A stretch of 47,352 nucleotides of DNA from Methanospirillum stamsii (GTDB lineage Archaea > Halobacteriota > Methanomicrobia > Methanomicrobiales > Methanospirillaceae). Positions 18,765 to 27,636 of this stretch are shown piece after piece; positions within the stretch are counted from its first letter, which is position 1; each line of letters begins with the position of its first letter. A program made the translations under genes and the position numbers. The stretch spans positions 1 through 47,352 of the forward strand of contig NZ_QGMZ01000049.1 of NCBI RefSeq assembly GCF_003173335.1, read 5' to 3'. The notes under the pieces are model-generated. The model was not told the DNA's origin, searched no databases, and saw only the letters and a list, made by a program, of their open reading frames with translations.

Positions 18765-18772
18765 TATTTATA
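18765..18772 (+). promoter_or_regulatory. TATA box candidate
   Basis: TATTTATA lies 33-40 bases before the GTG start of the response regulator/kinase gene, with a purine-rich AAAAGG about 8 bases upstream as a possible BRE. Spacing predicts a start of transcription about 15 bases before the GTG. Confidence 0.4.
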
Positions 18773-18804
18773 GCGAACAGGAATAATCATAGCATTCTAT
18801 TCGG

Positions 18805-20757
18805 GTGGTCACAATAATACCTGTCCTCTTTGTCGATGACAACAGGGAACTCAGTAATATTTTCCAATTTTACCTGGAAGAGACAGGTCTTTTCACCGTA
18901 CATGTATGTCTGGACGGAGAAGATGCCCTCCGGTATATTGCAGAAAATCCTGTTGAGGCCGTCATTTCTGATTTTGATATGCCTGATATGGATGGAATTA
19001 CCCTTCTTCGGCATATTCGTTCAACTCATCCTCGTCTGCCCTTTATCATGCTTACAGGTAATGACAGCAAGGAGACTGCAATAGAGGCACTAAATGCTGG
19101 TGCTGATTTTTACCAGAATAAGGCAGAAGATCTCGAGATACAGGTCCTTGATCTCTCCCACAAATTGAAAATCCTTGTTGAAAAGGCACAGGCAGAACTG
19201 GCCATACAAAAAAAAGATAAAATTCTCGAGGTCATCAGCAAAACTGCCGGCCAACTTCTTAAGGGGTGTGATTTTTATTCTGAAATGGAAAAAACACTTC
19301 GTGAAGTCGGTCCGCTTACGGGTGCCAAAGGAGCTTTCATCGGCAATCCCGTTTTACAGGAAAATGAACTCCAAGGAGTTCCTCCTGAAGTTATTGTCTG
19401 GTGGGATGATGAAAAGGAGAAGGAAAACGGCTTATCCGGAAAACCTTTACTCACCCTTTTATCTGAACTTGTAAGAGCATTCTCTTCCGGAAAGGAGAAA
19501 TCCGGTCAGTTGATGCATTGCCGGTCTGATGATGCTGATCCGGCGGTCAGAAGATCAATGGAGTATCTTTCCGTTACCTCGGCAATTTTCTTTCCGGTAT
19601 TTGTCGGAACAGAACGATGGGGATATCTTTCATTCCTTTTTGAAGGAATAAAACAGATTCCGGCAGAACCGGAACGATATGCCCTGACCATGATGGCTGA
19701 ACTGGCAGGGGCTGCACGATACCGGGCATACATGGAGGAATACTTTAAGAATCCGGTGGAAAAATCTCTTGTCGGAGTATTTCTCATCCGAAGTAAGCGG
19801 TTCATCTACATCAATCCTCGTTTTTCGATGATATTTGGAATACCTCGGGAAGAGATAATCCGGACAAAAAGCCTTCCTGGTCTTTTAGATGAGAACGACA
19901 GTTCCAGGGTTCTAAAAGTAATGCAGGAGATCTGTGCGGGGAGTATAGAATCCGGACATCTGGAAGTTACTGCCAAAAGCAGGGATGGTTCCCGCATTTT
20001 TCTTGAACTCTATCTCACCGTATTCAGGCACAACAGTTCATCATTTATTATAGGGAACTGTCTGGATATTACCCAGCGAAAAGAGGCTGAAGAACAGGTC
20101 CGGGTAAGTGAAGAACTCCTGAAACAGAATATGATGAGTTCTCTTGAGGAAAAAGAGACTCTTCTTCGGGAGATTCATCACCGGGTAAAGAATAATATGC
20201 AGATTATTGCAAGTCTTCTTCGCCTGTCCAGTTTTGAGAGTAAAAACCCGGAGGTTCACGATATCATTCGTGACTGCAGGAACCGAATCTTTTCAATGGC
20301 AGCTATCCATGAGAAACTCTACCAGACAGATAAATTAACCGCTGTTCCTCTCGGGAGTTATATCCGGGATATTGGCAGCAGGATAATTCATGAGTTTGAA
20401 ATGGATACCGGACAGATAACCTATGATGTTATTGAGGGTGAACCGGTCCTGGTGGATATCAGCATTGGCATTCCTGTCGGTCTCATGATTAATGAATTAA
20501 TAACAAACAGTATCAAGCATGCATTTCCACAAAATCATTCAGGGACGATAGAGATTGAGATAAGCCTGGCAAACGCATCCTGTCACCTCCGGTATCGTGA
20601 CAATGGAATAGGTCTGCCGGTAGATTTCTCCCCAAATCTGCAGGATTCATTAGGTATTGAACTCATTAGAAATCTGACTCATCAGATTCAGGGGACTGTT
20701 TCGTTTGAATCAGAAAATGGCATGATATGTAATCTAATCTTTCCGCTTACCCCTTAA
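18805..20757 (+). CDS. hybrid REC-GAF-PAS-HisKA_2 histidine kinase
   Basis: The 650-residue protein is a soluble signalling kinase. It opens with a receiver domain (about 1-125; Asp11-Asp12 acidic pocket and phosphoacceptor Asp56 in SDFDMPDMDG). A GAF-like region follows (about 140-315), then a PAS domain (about 318-435), then a HisKA_2 type dimerisation domain with LLREIHHRVKNNMQIIASLL near 450-470. The ATPase domain has an N-box MINELITNSIKHAF and G-box RDNGIGLPVDF. The start is GTG. It may receive phosphate from another kinase and pass it to the receiver protein 19 bp downstream. Confidence 0.93.
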   Translation: MVTIIPVLFVDDNRELSNIFQFYLEETGLFTVHVCLDGEDALRYIAENPVEAVISDFDMPDMDGITLLRHIRSTHPRLPFIMLTGNDSKETAIEALNAGADFYQNKAEDLEIQVLDLSHKLKILVEKAQAELAIQKKDKILEVISKTAGQLLKGCDFYSEMEKTLREVGPLTGAKGAFIGNPVLQENELQGVPPEVIVWWDDEKEKENGLSGKPLLTLLSELVRAFSSGKEKSGQLMHCRSDDADPAVRRSMEYLSVTSAIFFPVFVGTERWGYLSFLFEGIKQIPAEPERYALTMMAELAGAARYRAYMEEYFKNPVEKSLVGVFLIRSKRFIYINPRFSMIFGIPREEIIRTKSLPGLLDENDSSRVLKVMQEICAGSIESGHLEVTAKSRDGSRIFLELYLTVFRHNSSSFIIGNCLDITQRKEAEEQVRVSEELLKQNMMSSLEEKETLLREIHHRVKNNMQIIASLLRLSSFESKNPEVHDIIRDCRNRIFSMAAIHEKLYQTDKLTAVPLGSYIRDIGSRIIHEFEMDTGQITYDVIEGEPVLVDISIGIPVGLMINELITNSIKHAFPQNHSGTIEIEISLANASCHLRYRDNGIGLPVDFSPNLQDSLGIELIRNLTHQIQGTVSFESENGMICNLIFPLTP

Positions 20758-20776
20758 CAAAAGAATCCGGAGGAAT

Positions 20777-21496
20777 ATGACGAAGGCACGTAGCATATTG
20801 GTTGTAGAAGATGAAATGGTCATCTCAATGGAACTTGCAGGGACTCTGAAACGATTAGGGTACCAGATTGCAGGACAACTGATCAGCGGAGAAGAGGCAA
20901 TAGCCAGGGCCGGAGAACTCTCTCCTGACCTCATCCTGATGGATATCAGACTGAAAGGAGAGATTGATGGTATTGAAGCAGCAAAGCAAATCGGTGAGTT
21001 ATATGATATTCCGGTTGTGTTCCTGACCGCTCATTCGGATGATACAACCCTTCACCGTGCAATTGCCATACAACCTTCCGGATACCTTATTAAACCATTC
21101 AACGACCGGGAATTATATTCAACCATTGAACTGTCTCTGTATAAGCACGACCTCCGGCTTCGTCTTCGTCCATCCGGAATCATCGAGACCGGATTTTCAG
21201 AAATTCCTGATGATGTTCCCTGTCTTTTTGTCTCCCGTGATTTTATGATTCTCGCTGCAACAAAGGCTGCAGGAATACTCTTTTCTGCTCCGGTCAGTTC
21301 AATGATTGCGACAAAACTTGATTCGTGGATATGTCTCTCTTCCGGTAAAGCAATTACATCTCCAGAGACAGTGCAGGTAAAAACAAAAGATAATCACCGT
21401 GTTCCGGTCACTATCAACCTTGGGTTCTTACAAGATCAGAAAACCCGGACAAATGGATTTCTACTCTTTTTTTCCCGGAGGGATGAGCCTGCCTGA
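20777..21496 (+). CDS. response regulator, receiver plus PAS-like C terminus
   Basis: The 239-residue protein begins with a CheY-like receiver (about 1-125): VVEDEMVISME, phosphoacceptor Asp in LILMDIRLKG near residue 56, Thr in FLTAHSDD and Lys in YLIKPFNDRE. The remaining 110 residues carry no DNA-binding motif; GFSEIPDDVPCLFVSRDFMILAAT suggests a PAS-like sensor fold. A strong ribosome binding site GGAGGAAT precedes the ATG. It follows the hybrid kinase gene by 19 bp and is its likely partner. Output is probably protein-protein rather than transcriptional. Confidence 0.88.
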   Translation: MTKARSILVVEDEMVISMELAGTLKRLGYQIAGQLISGEEAIARAGELSPDLILMDIRLKGEIDGIEAAKQIGELYDIPVVFLTAHSDDTTLHRAIAIQPSGYLIKPFNDRELYSTIELSLYKHDLRLRLRPSGIIETGFSEIPDDVPCLFVSRDFMILAATKAAGILFSAPVSSMIATKLDSWICLSSGKAITSPETVQVKTKDNHRVPVTINLGFLQDQKTRTNGFLLFFSRRDEPA

Positions 21497-21905
21497 GTCA
21501 TGTTCGATTATGCAGGTACACGAGTGCCATCATGAGGAAATGCGTCTTCTTCTTCGCTGTGGTGAGTGGTGGGAGGATTACTGGGATGATTCTGTTCTCT
21601 CTGTAATTGTGGAGAAAAGTTTTGCATTTGTTGTGGCAACAGACAGCGACAACCGGTGGATTGGAATGGGAAGGGTCATCTCAGACGGGGTTTCAGATGC
21701 ATATCTGCAGGATATCGTGGTCCTTCCTGAATGGCGGGAAAAAGGCATTGGCACTGCCATGGTGAAAAAACTAATGGCCCTCTGTCATGATGCAGGGATT
21801 GGGTGGATTGGCATCATCGCAAATCCAAATACCGAGTACTTTTACCGCCGGTTCGGGTTTTCCCGGATGGGCGGATATACCCCTATGCGATATGAGGGAG
21901 CATGA
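21483..21905 (+). CDS. GNAT family acetyltransferase
   Basis: I start at the ATG at 21483 (140 residues), 14 bp inside the receiver gene; an ATG nine codons later is the alternative because the GGAGGG before 21483 is very close. The fold shows the N-terminal EMRLLLRCGEWW helix, ATDSDNRWIGMGRVISDG strand, DIVVLPEWREKGIGTAMVKKLM with the acetyl-CoA loop (R-x-x-G-x-G/A) and NTEYFYRRFGFSRMGGY. It acetylates an amine, but the substrate is unknown. The overlap suggests cotranscription with the two signalling genes. Confidence 0.85.
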   Translation: MSLPESCSIMQVHECHHEEMRLLLRCGEWWEDYWDDSVLSVIVEKSFAFVVATDSDNRWIGMGRVISDGVSDAYLQDIVVLPEWREKGIGTAMVKKLMALCHDAGIGWIGIIANPNTEYFYRRFGFSRMGGYTPMRYEGA

Positions 21906-21946
21906 GAGAACTGATGACTTGTTTCTTCTTATAACTTCATTTCTTT

Positions 21947-22954
21947 ATGCCTGAACGAAAATATCCGCTGTTTACTGATGAAGGAACTCTGGTTCAGGCT
22001 GTATGTCCGGTGATCATCTCTGCAAGCAGGTCCACAGATATTCCGGCGTACTATGCAGACTGGTTTACATCTCGGCTTAAAACCGGATATATCAGATGGA
22101 TAAACAGCTTTAATCCAAACCTGCCATATTATGTTTCATTGCAAAATACCCGTGCAATTGTTTTCTGGACTAAGAACCCTGCTCCTATTTTTCCTTCTCT
22201 GGATTACCTGGATGAACTGGGATTATCATATTATTTTCAATATACTCTGAATGATTATGAGAAAGAAGGATTTGAACCAGGGGTTCCTTCATTAGAGGAT
22301 AGAATAACTTCATTTAAAAATTTATCAGATCGTATCGGAAAAGAACGGGTTATCTGGCGGTTTGATCCGGTTCTGGTTACACCAAATCTTGCTATACCTG
22401 AACTATTAAGCAGAATTGAATATATCGGTTCCCGGATCTCTCCCTATACTGAAAAGATGGTGTTCAGCTTTGTTGAGATGAGATACGCGAAGGTGAAAAA
22501 AGCAGCATCAGTCTTTCATTTCAGGGCACTATCACCTGAAGAAAAAGAGGAGTTCATCTCCGGAATTATCCGCTTAAACAGGGAATGGCATCTCACCCTT
22601 GCATCCTGTGCAGATGAAACAGATTATTCTCCTCTTATAATTCATAACAAATGCATTGATGATGAACTGCTCTTCCGGATTGGAAAGGATGATTCGGAAC
22701 TTATGAAATATCTTCGGGAAACAAAAAAGGATCATGGGCAGCGTTCTGCCTGTCATTGTATCCGGAGTAAGGATGTCGGACAGTATGACACCTGTCTGCA
22801 TGGGTGTGTATATTGTTATGCGACAGACCATGAGAAGGCAGTATTGAATTTTTCAAAGCACAAACAGATGCCGGAATCAGACACCATTACCGGTGAGAAA
22901 CCGGTATGTATGCGACCGGTGAATAATGACATCACAAAGTACATAGATTCATGA
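21947..22954 (+). CDS. DUF1848 family protein
   Basis: The 335-residue protein matches the DUF1848 pattern: VIISASRSTDIPAYYADWF at the N terminus, NSFNPNLPYYVSLQNTRAIVFWTKNP, VIWRFDPVLV, and a C-terminal cysteine cluster CHCIRSKDVGQYDTCLHGCVYCYA (in two parts: CHC-IRSKDVG and CLHGCVYCYA). The cluster could hold an iron-sulphur centre in the manner of radical-SAM relatives, but the biochemical role is unknown. Its stop overlaps the start of the next small gene by 4 bp. Confidence 0.8.
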   Translation: MPERKYPLFTDEGTLVQAVCPVIISASRSTDIPAYYADWFTSRLKTGYIRWINSFNPNLPYYVSLQNTRAIVFWTKNPAPIFPSLDYLDELGLSYYFQYTLNDYEKEGFEPGVPSLEDRITSFKNLSDRIGKERVIWRFDPVLVTPNLAIPELLSRIEYIGSRISPYTEKMVFSFVEMRYAKVKKAASVFHFRALSPEEKEEFISGIIRLNREWHLTLASCADETDYSPLIIHNKCIDDELLFRIGKDDSELMKYLRETKKDHGQRSACHCIRSKDVGQYDTCLHGCVYCYATDHEKAVLNFSKHKQMPESDTITGEKPVCMRPVNNDITKYIDS

Positions 22955-23316
22955 TAAATTATTCAATTCATGCAGATGAAAAGATGGATTTGCTGGATAT
23001 CACCGCATCTGAAGTAGAAATGGTTTTGTTAGAGGGAGAAGAGATAATTGTGAATTGCATGTATTGTAAAAATGGTGACCTCAAAGATGATTATATCACA
23101 AGATCGTACGAAAAAGATGGGGTAGTAACGGTAATTACTGGTGTTCCTGTAAAGATTTGTGAAATCTGTGGTCATGAATACCTAGATCATGAAACCGTTA
23201 AAAAATTAGAAATTATCCGGAAAAAAAGTAGAATGCCTGGACTTTCTATGGCAGTTTTTAATTATTCTACATCTATCCACCATGAAACGAATGAACCGAT
23301 CCCCATTCATGAGTAA
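22951..23316 (+). CDS. small fused DUF4258 / YgiT-type zinc finger protein
   Basis: The 121-residue protein begins with YSIHADEKMDLLDITASEVEMVL, which resembles the beginning of DUF4258 toxin-like proteins, but that part stops after about 35 residues. It then has a YgiT-type zinc-binding antitoxin half: CMYCKNGDLK near residue 37 and CEICGHEYLDHE near 70, two CxxC pairs for one zinc. In many genomes a DUF4258 gene precedes a separate YgiT-type gene, so this looks like an in-frame fusion in which most of the toxin was lost. It overlaps the DUF1848 gene by 4 bp. Confidence 0.7.
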   Translation: MINYSIHADEKMDLLDITASEVEMVLLEGEEIIVNCMYCKNGDLKDDYITRSYEKDGVVTVITGVPVKICEICGHEYLDHETVKKLEIIRKKSRMPGLSMAVFNYSTSIHHETNEPIPIHE

Positions 23317-23359
23317 AATATAATATGATGAGATAAAAACCCTCAGATAGTAATAACAT

Positions 23360-23638
23360 ATGAACTGTGAAATTTGCGGCGAGGAGATATCCGGAGGATC
23401 TGCTTTTACCTGTAATTACTGCGGGGGAGTGTTTTGCCCGAAGCATCGTCTACCGTTCAATCATAACTGTAAAAATATCGCCGAATGGAAAAAAGCAGGT
23501 GCTCCGGGGAAGAAAACTACCCGATATCAGAAAAAGGCTGCTGTCCCCGGAATCACTGTCCGGAGAAAGAAGGAACTTATCATCGGGGGAGCCATCGTCA
23601 TCTGTCTGTTGGTGCTTATAGGGATATACTTATTTTAA
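23360..23638 (+). CDS. membrane-anchored AN1-type zinc finger protein
   Basis: The 92-residue protein starts with an AN1-like finger: CEICGEEI, FTCNYCGGVFCPKHRLPFNHNC, with Cys/His ligands spaced for two zinc ions. A basic linker follows and a single C-terminal membrane helix (about 75-91, GGAIVICLLVLIGIYLF). AN1 fingers in archaea are thought to be protein or ubiquitin-like binding modules; anchoring one to the membrane is notable. Its end overlaps the convergent ADP-ribosylglycohydrolase gene by 9 bp. Confidence 0.85.
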   Translation: MNCEICGEEISGGSAFTCNYCGGVFCPKHRLPFNHNCKNIAEWKKAGAPGKKTTRYQKKAAVPGITVRRKKELIIGGAIVICLLVLIGIYLF

Positions 23639-24586
23639 TCCACCCCTGGCCGGAAAATGGGCAGATAACCTATCTCCTGTCTTTATCAGAAATTCTTTTC
23701 CATATGGGCCCTCTTCAAGTCCGGATATCAGGTTCCATACCCTGTTATCTTCCCCAATAATTAGTGATGCACCAAGAGCCACGGCTGCCACGGTATCAGT
23801 ATCTCCTCCAAGGAGAACTGATTCGGTAAGAAGCCTGTAAGGCTCATCTCCGAAACAGAGAAGGAGTGCAAGTATTGATCCAAGAAAGATTCGTGATTCA
23901 GTAAAAGGAACTCCATACCCGGCATGTTCTTCAAGGATTATTGTCCGGTCAGGCACCGTGAGCCGGGCACATCTGTCACAGTATGAAATAATCTCCGGGT
24001 TTATCTCACCTACCGCATCCCGTATCCGGTTCCATACGATATCCCATGAGGTATTGTGGTAAATTTTTTCATGAGCGATGAGTGCAACCGCGACAGTTGC
24101 GGCGATTGCATCCGGATGACCATGAGTTACTGCTGCACTCAGTATTGAGTTTCGGATGACTTCGTTTCTGTCCGGAAAAAAACCAATGGGTAGTGCCCGC
24201 ATTGCAGCACCATCTGTCTTTCTCTCCAGACGATCTTCCTGGGATATCCCTGAGAGAAATGAATCCGGGTCCGGGCTAGAGAGCATTTTTTTCGTAACCT
24301 TTGAATACCCTGACCGTGGGTCACGATGATATGCAGTCAGAAATGATTGTGCTATTCTCTCTCGAGTGAATGATTCCCCTGACGCCATGAGTTCTGCAAG
24401 GGCCAGTGCCTGCTGGGTATCATCGGTGTACCTCCCGGAGATAAAGCCCCTGGTATGCAATAACTCCTGTATCTCAGTGTATGGCCTGTTCTCAAATGGT
24501 GCTCCATAACTGTCGCCAGTTGCAATACCAAGAAGCATCCGGGCACCGATGGTATAATCAAAAGAACGAACCGATCCGGATGTCAT
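23630..24586 (-). CDS. ADP-ribosylglycohydrolase family protein
   Basis: The 318-residue protein removes ADP-ribose from proteins or related substrates (DraG/ARH superfamily). Motifs are GIATGDSYGAPFENR at the start, RYTDDTQQALALAELM near residue 54 with metal-binding Thr-Asp-Asp, AAVTHGHPDAIAAT near 155, and GGDTDTVAAVALGAS near 265 supplying the second metal site. The full set of acidic ligands suggests an active enzyme. The target is unknown. The gene follows sufC on the same strand by 9 bp and converges on the AN1 gene. Confidence 0.92.
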   Translation of the reverse strand: MTSGSVRSFDYTIGARMLLGIATGDSYGAPFENRPYTEIQELLHTRGFISGRYTDDTQQALALAELMASGESFTRERIAQSFLTAYHRDPRSGYSKVTKKMLSSPDPDSFLSGISQEDRLERKTDGAAMRALPIGFFPDRNEVIRNSILSAAVTHGHPDAIAATVAVALIAHEKIYHNTSWDIVWNRIRDAVGEINPEIISYCDRCARLTVPDRTIILEEHAGYGVPFTESRIFLGSILALLLCFGDEPYRLLTESVLLGGDTDTVAAVALGASLIIGEDNRVWNLISGLEEGPYGKEFLIKTGDRLSAHFPARGGLK

Positions 24587-24595
24587 AAAAAAGGA

Positions 24596-25333
24596 TTATA
24601 AAATTTTTGCACAGCTCAGGCACTCTTTATAGCCTTTTTCTTTGATTAGTTTGAGAATCTCGCGGGGATTCCCATGACACTTGAACTCTCCGTTGATCAT
24701 CACATGGCCCTTATCAACATCAAGGTAATCAAGAATATACCCGGTATGAGTAATCACCAGACCGCTGTTCTTCCGGTCAATAAACCGCTGGTTTTTCTGG
24801 AGAAGCCTGGCGATAGACTCGCCCATAAGATGAATATTCTCAAGGTCTACTCCGCTTTCCGGTTCATCAAGCATGATAAAACTTGGATCCTGCACCATCA
24901 TCTGAAGGATCTCACTTCTCTTGATTTCACCACCGGAAAAACCAAGGTTAATATCCCGTTCAACAAACTCCTCCATGTTCATCCGGGTTACTGCAGCTGT
25001 TACAAACTCCGGTTTCTTCTCCGGGTTTATCACATCCAGCATCTTCCCAAGTTTTAGTCCGGGAATAGATGGCGGCCTCTGGAACATGATACCCATCCCG
25101 AGTCTTGCACGCTCATGGACCGGCATGTGTGTCACATCAGATCCGTTAAAGCTGATGCTTCCTCTGGTAACATGATATGCATCAAAACCCATAATGGTCA
25201 TGAGCAGGGTGGATTTTCCTGATCCGTTCGGCCCCATCAGGACATGGGTTTCCCCGGGTTTGATATGCATGGTTATGCCATGGAGGATTTCCTTACCCCC
25301 AACTTCTACATGCAGATTATCAATTTTCAGCAT
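24596..25333 (-). CDS. sufC: SufC-like Fe-S assembly ABC ATPase
   Basis: The 245-residue ATPase has Walker A GPNGSGKST near residue 35, a Q-loop region, the SufC-type signature FSGGEIKRSEI near 130, Walker B FIMLDEPESGVDL and the H-loop ITHTGYILDYL. SufC works with SufB (and D) to build iron-sulphur clusters on a scaffold. Here no sufB or sufD is adjacent: upstream is a flavin-binding gene 46 bp away and downstream the ADP-ribosylglycohydrolase. The C-terminal CLSCAKIL has two Cys that could be functional. Family confidence is high, its partner uncertain. Confidence 0.9.
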   Translation of the reverse strand: MLKIDNLHVEVGGKEILHGITMHIKPGETHVLMGPNGSGKSTLLMTIMGFDAYHVTRGSISFNGSDVTHMPVHERARLGMGIMFQRPPSIPGLKLGKMLDVINPEKKPEFVTAAVTRMNMEEFVERDINLGFSGGEIKRSEILQMMVQDPSFIMLDEPESGVDLENIHLMGESIARLLQKNQRFIDRKNSGLVITHTGYILDYLDVDKGHVMINGEFKCHGNPREILKLIKEKGYKECLSCAKIL

Positions 25334-25379
25334 ATGGTAACGTACCTGTTTATTTTTGGGTTAAAAAAATCAGGGGTTT

Positions 25380-25784
25380 TCAGAGTAATTTTTTGCCAGC
25401 TTCAGCTCCAGGCATGCATTCGAATACATCGGTTATTTTCAGGATGAGAAGTGACTTTACCGAGAGGTTTGGTTTCTTCTCCTGGATCATAGCTTTCAGT
25501 TTTGCATGTTCATCCCCGCTGGTTTTAACCGTTACATCGGCCTTTATCTGGAAACAGCCTTTTGCACCCGGACCATAGAGATATAATGCAGCTTTTGGAT
25601 TTTCAAGAACATTCTGGAGTGATTTCTGCATGAAATTGTCTCCAATCCAGATGGTCTCATCGTCTATCAGAAAAACAGATCCCATGGGGGCAACATTCGG
25701 AATCCCCGATTTTGAGGCGGTTGCAAGAGGAAATACCTTCAAAGCCTCAAATGCTTCCTTCATTACCTGCGTTAGTGCAACCAT
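25380..25784 (-). CDS. pyridoxamine 5'-phosphate oxidase-like flavin protein
   Basis: The 134-residue protein has the split-barrel fold pattern of the PNPOx-like family: FPLATASKSGIPNVAPMGS near the N terminus, IWIGDNFMQKSLQNVLENPKAALYLYG and a C-terminal KITDVFECMPG. Such proteins bind FMN or F420, but the cofactor and substrate cannot be fixed here. It may be the first gene of a minus-strand run with sufC (46-bp gap). Confidence 0.8.
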   Translation of the reverse strand: MVALTQVMKEAFEALKVFPLATASKSGIPNVAPMGSVFLIDDETIWIGDNFMQKSLQNVLENPKAALYLYGPGAKGCFQIKADVTVKTSGDEHAKLKAMIQEKKPNLSVKSLLILKITDVFECMPGAEAGKKLL

Positions 25785-25836
25785 GGTACTTGAATCTATC
25801 CGGTATCGTATAATAGTTTAGGTTTTTTATCCCGGC

Positions 25837-27522
25837 CTATAATGAGTCAGGGAAGATAACCCTGACAACCGCTCCCCCGTCATTTGCAAGTGTCATCGTC
25901 CCGGATAGTTCGATAGATAGGTTTTCTATGATAGTAAGACCGCTGCCTCCACTTCCTGACTTGATAACCGAATCAGGAAGGCCTTTTCCGGTATCCTGAA
26001 CCTGGAATATGTGCCAGTCCTCTTCATGAAGCAGTGAGACCTCTATTCTTCCGGCCTGGCCTGGCTCAAACGCATGGGAAAGTGCATTAAAAACAGCTTC
26101 TCCGGTGATAATCCCAAGGGCTGATGCATGTTTCTCTGAAATAATTTCATCGTCCGGACATCTGACCGTAAGATCAATGTCTATGAGTTCTTCTGTGAAT
26201 TCTTCGGTTATCTGTTCAACTATCCGCCGGATATACCTGGATATATTGATCCCGCCCCCTTTCCCTCCTCCTGTCTCGTAGAGCTGGATGACTGAATCCA
26301 GGAATATCTTCCCATAGCGCATGGCAAGTTCCGGATCTGCAGATGTGGAGAGTTGTTTCTGGGCAAAAATATTCCGGACGGTCTGAAGATGACTGACATA
26401 AGAATGCCTGGTCTCTCTGGATGGTTCGCTTCTCTCTCCGGTTTCTCCGGAAAGTCCCTGGGCCTGTCCGGAAGAAAACGTCCAGATAATAAGATTTTTA
26501 TCTCCGCTCTGGATCTCCCTGGCCATGACATGGATGTGTCTTCCCTCAGAATCGGTATCAGTCCCTTCCGCCTGGTTAGCAATGCCAAGACTTTCCCGTA
26601 GTTGTTCAATGGTTGCTGTGCTAATTACACCAATATCCCGGAGATCAGATCCGGTCAGTGAAACCGGAGAATCCTGTGTATATTCCCTTGCTGCATGATT
26701 TATCTCCTGGATACGCATGTCTTCAGCCGTTGTGATGATTGCAGGTACAGGCATCCGGGTAAACAGGTCATGGTACAGGAGATCCTTTCCTTCTGATACT
26801 CCGTTCAGATCGTCTCCCGGTGAAATACTTACTATTGATCCGGAAATGCCCCCCGGTTTAAACATTCTGACTAATAGATAACTGTTTTGTCCGTCCGGGT
26901 GGACAAATCCGAATCTGGCACTGCTGGTTCCTGCGGTCAGAATCTGGGACCGGAACTCTTCAAATCTTTTTTGTTCGGTTGGCAGAAGTAACTGAGAAAA
27001 GGGAAGTCCGGTTATCGCGGTCTGTTTCATGCCAAGCACTTTTGTAACAGACGGGGTAATATAGGACAAAACTCCGTCATTATCTAAAAGTGCAATGAGT
27101 TCCTCAGTATGCGAAAGCAGCTGAAGACATATCTCCGGAGATAGTGCTTCACCGGTTTTTGTATATTCCGGAGTAGCAAGCACCCTGATAATATACCCTT
27201 CAATTCCCGAAAGTGACAATGGTCCGGCAAATGATCCGCTTCCGATGATAATTCCCTCTGCAGGAGATCTGTCTTTGACCTGAAGATGTGTCCAGAGAAG
27301 AAAAGTTGTCTTTCCGGTCAGTCCTGCCTGGATAGTGCTCCTGGCTTTGTCCCGCTCATCAGGATGAATAAGATCAGGCAGTGATAAAAATCCGGTATCT
27401 ACCAGTTCTGCCGGTGTATATCCACAAACGGTGCGTGCTCCTTCATCTGCATAGGTAATGGTCAGTGCAGCATCAGCCCTGCACTTAAAACACATTCCTG
27501 CAATATTTGCTTGTTCTCCCAT
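25837..27522 (-). CDS. PAS domain sensor histidine kinase
   Basis: I choose the ATG at 27522, which has GGGGGG four bases upstream and gives 561 residues; a longer reading from 27645 runs into the start of the divergent transporter gene. The protein has about three PAS modules (roughly 5-110, 130-245 and 250-350), a helical dimerisation region around RETRHSYVSHLQTVRNIFAQ, and an ATPase domain with N-box EAVFNALSHAFEPG, G1 VQDTGKGLPDS and G2 GSGGSGLTIIENLS. It has no membrane segment in this form, so it is a cytoplasmic sensor. No response regulator lies next to it. Confidence 0.88.
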   Translation of the reverse strand: MGEQANIAGMCFKCRADAALTITYADEGARTVCGYTPAELVDTGFLSLPDLIHPDERDKARSTIQAGLTGKTTFLLWTHLQVKDRSPAEGIIIGSGSFAGPLSLSGIEGYIIRVLATPEYTKTGEALSPEICLQLLSHTEELIALLDNDGVLSYITPSVTKVLGMKQTAITGLPFSQLLLPTEQKRFEEFRSQILTAGTSSARFGFVHPDGQNSYLLVRMFKPGGISGSIVSISPGDDLNGVSEGKDLLYHDLFTRMPVPAIITTAEDMRIQEINHAAREYTQDSPVSLTGSDLRDIGVISTATIEQLRESLGIANQAEGTDTDSEGRHIHVMAREIQSGDKNLIIWTFSSGQAQGLSGETGERSEPSRETRHSYVSHLQTVRNIFAQKQLSTSADPELAMRYGKIFLDSVIQLYETGGGKGGGINISRYIRRIVEQITEEFTEELIDIDLTVRCPDDEIISEKHASALGIITGEAVFNALSHAFEPGQAGRIEVSLLHEEDWHIFQVQDTGKGLPDSVIKSGSGGSGLTIIENLSIELSGTMTLANDGGAVVRVIFPDSL

Positions 27523-27636
27523 AATCCCCCCGATTACTGGTTGACTGAAAAATATTCCAATAAATACAGTCATGTATGAGAATAGACGAGGTATAGTTTT
27601 ATTGATCCGGGGTCGAAATGAAGAGGGGTCAATAGA

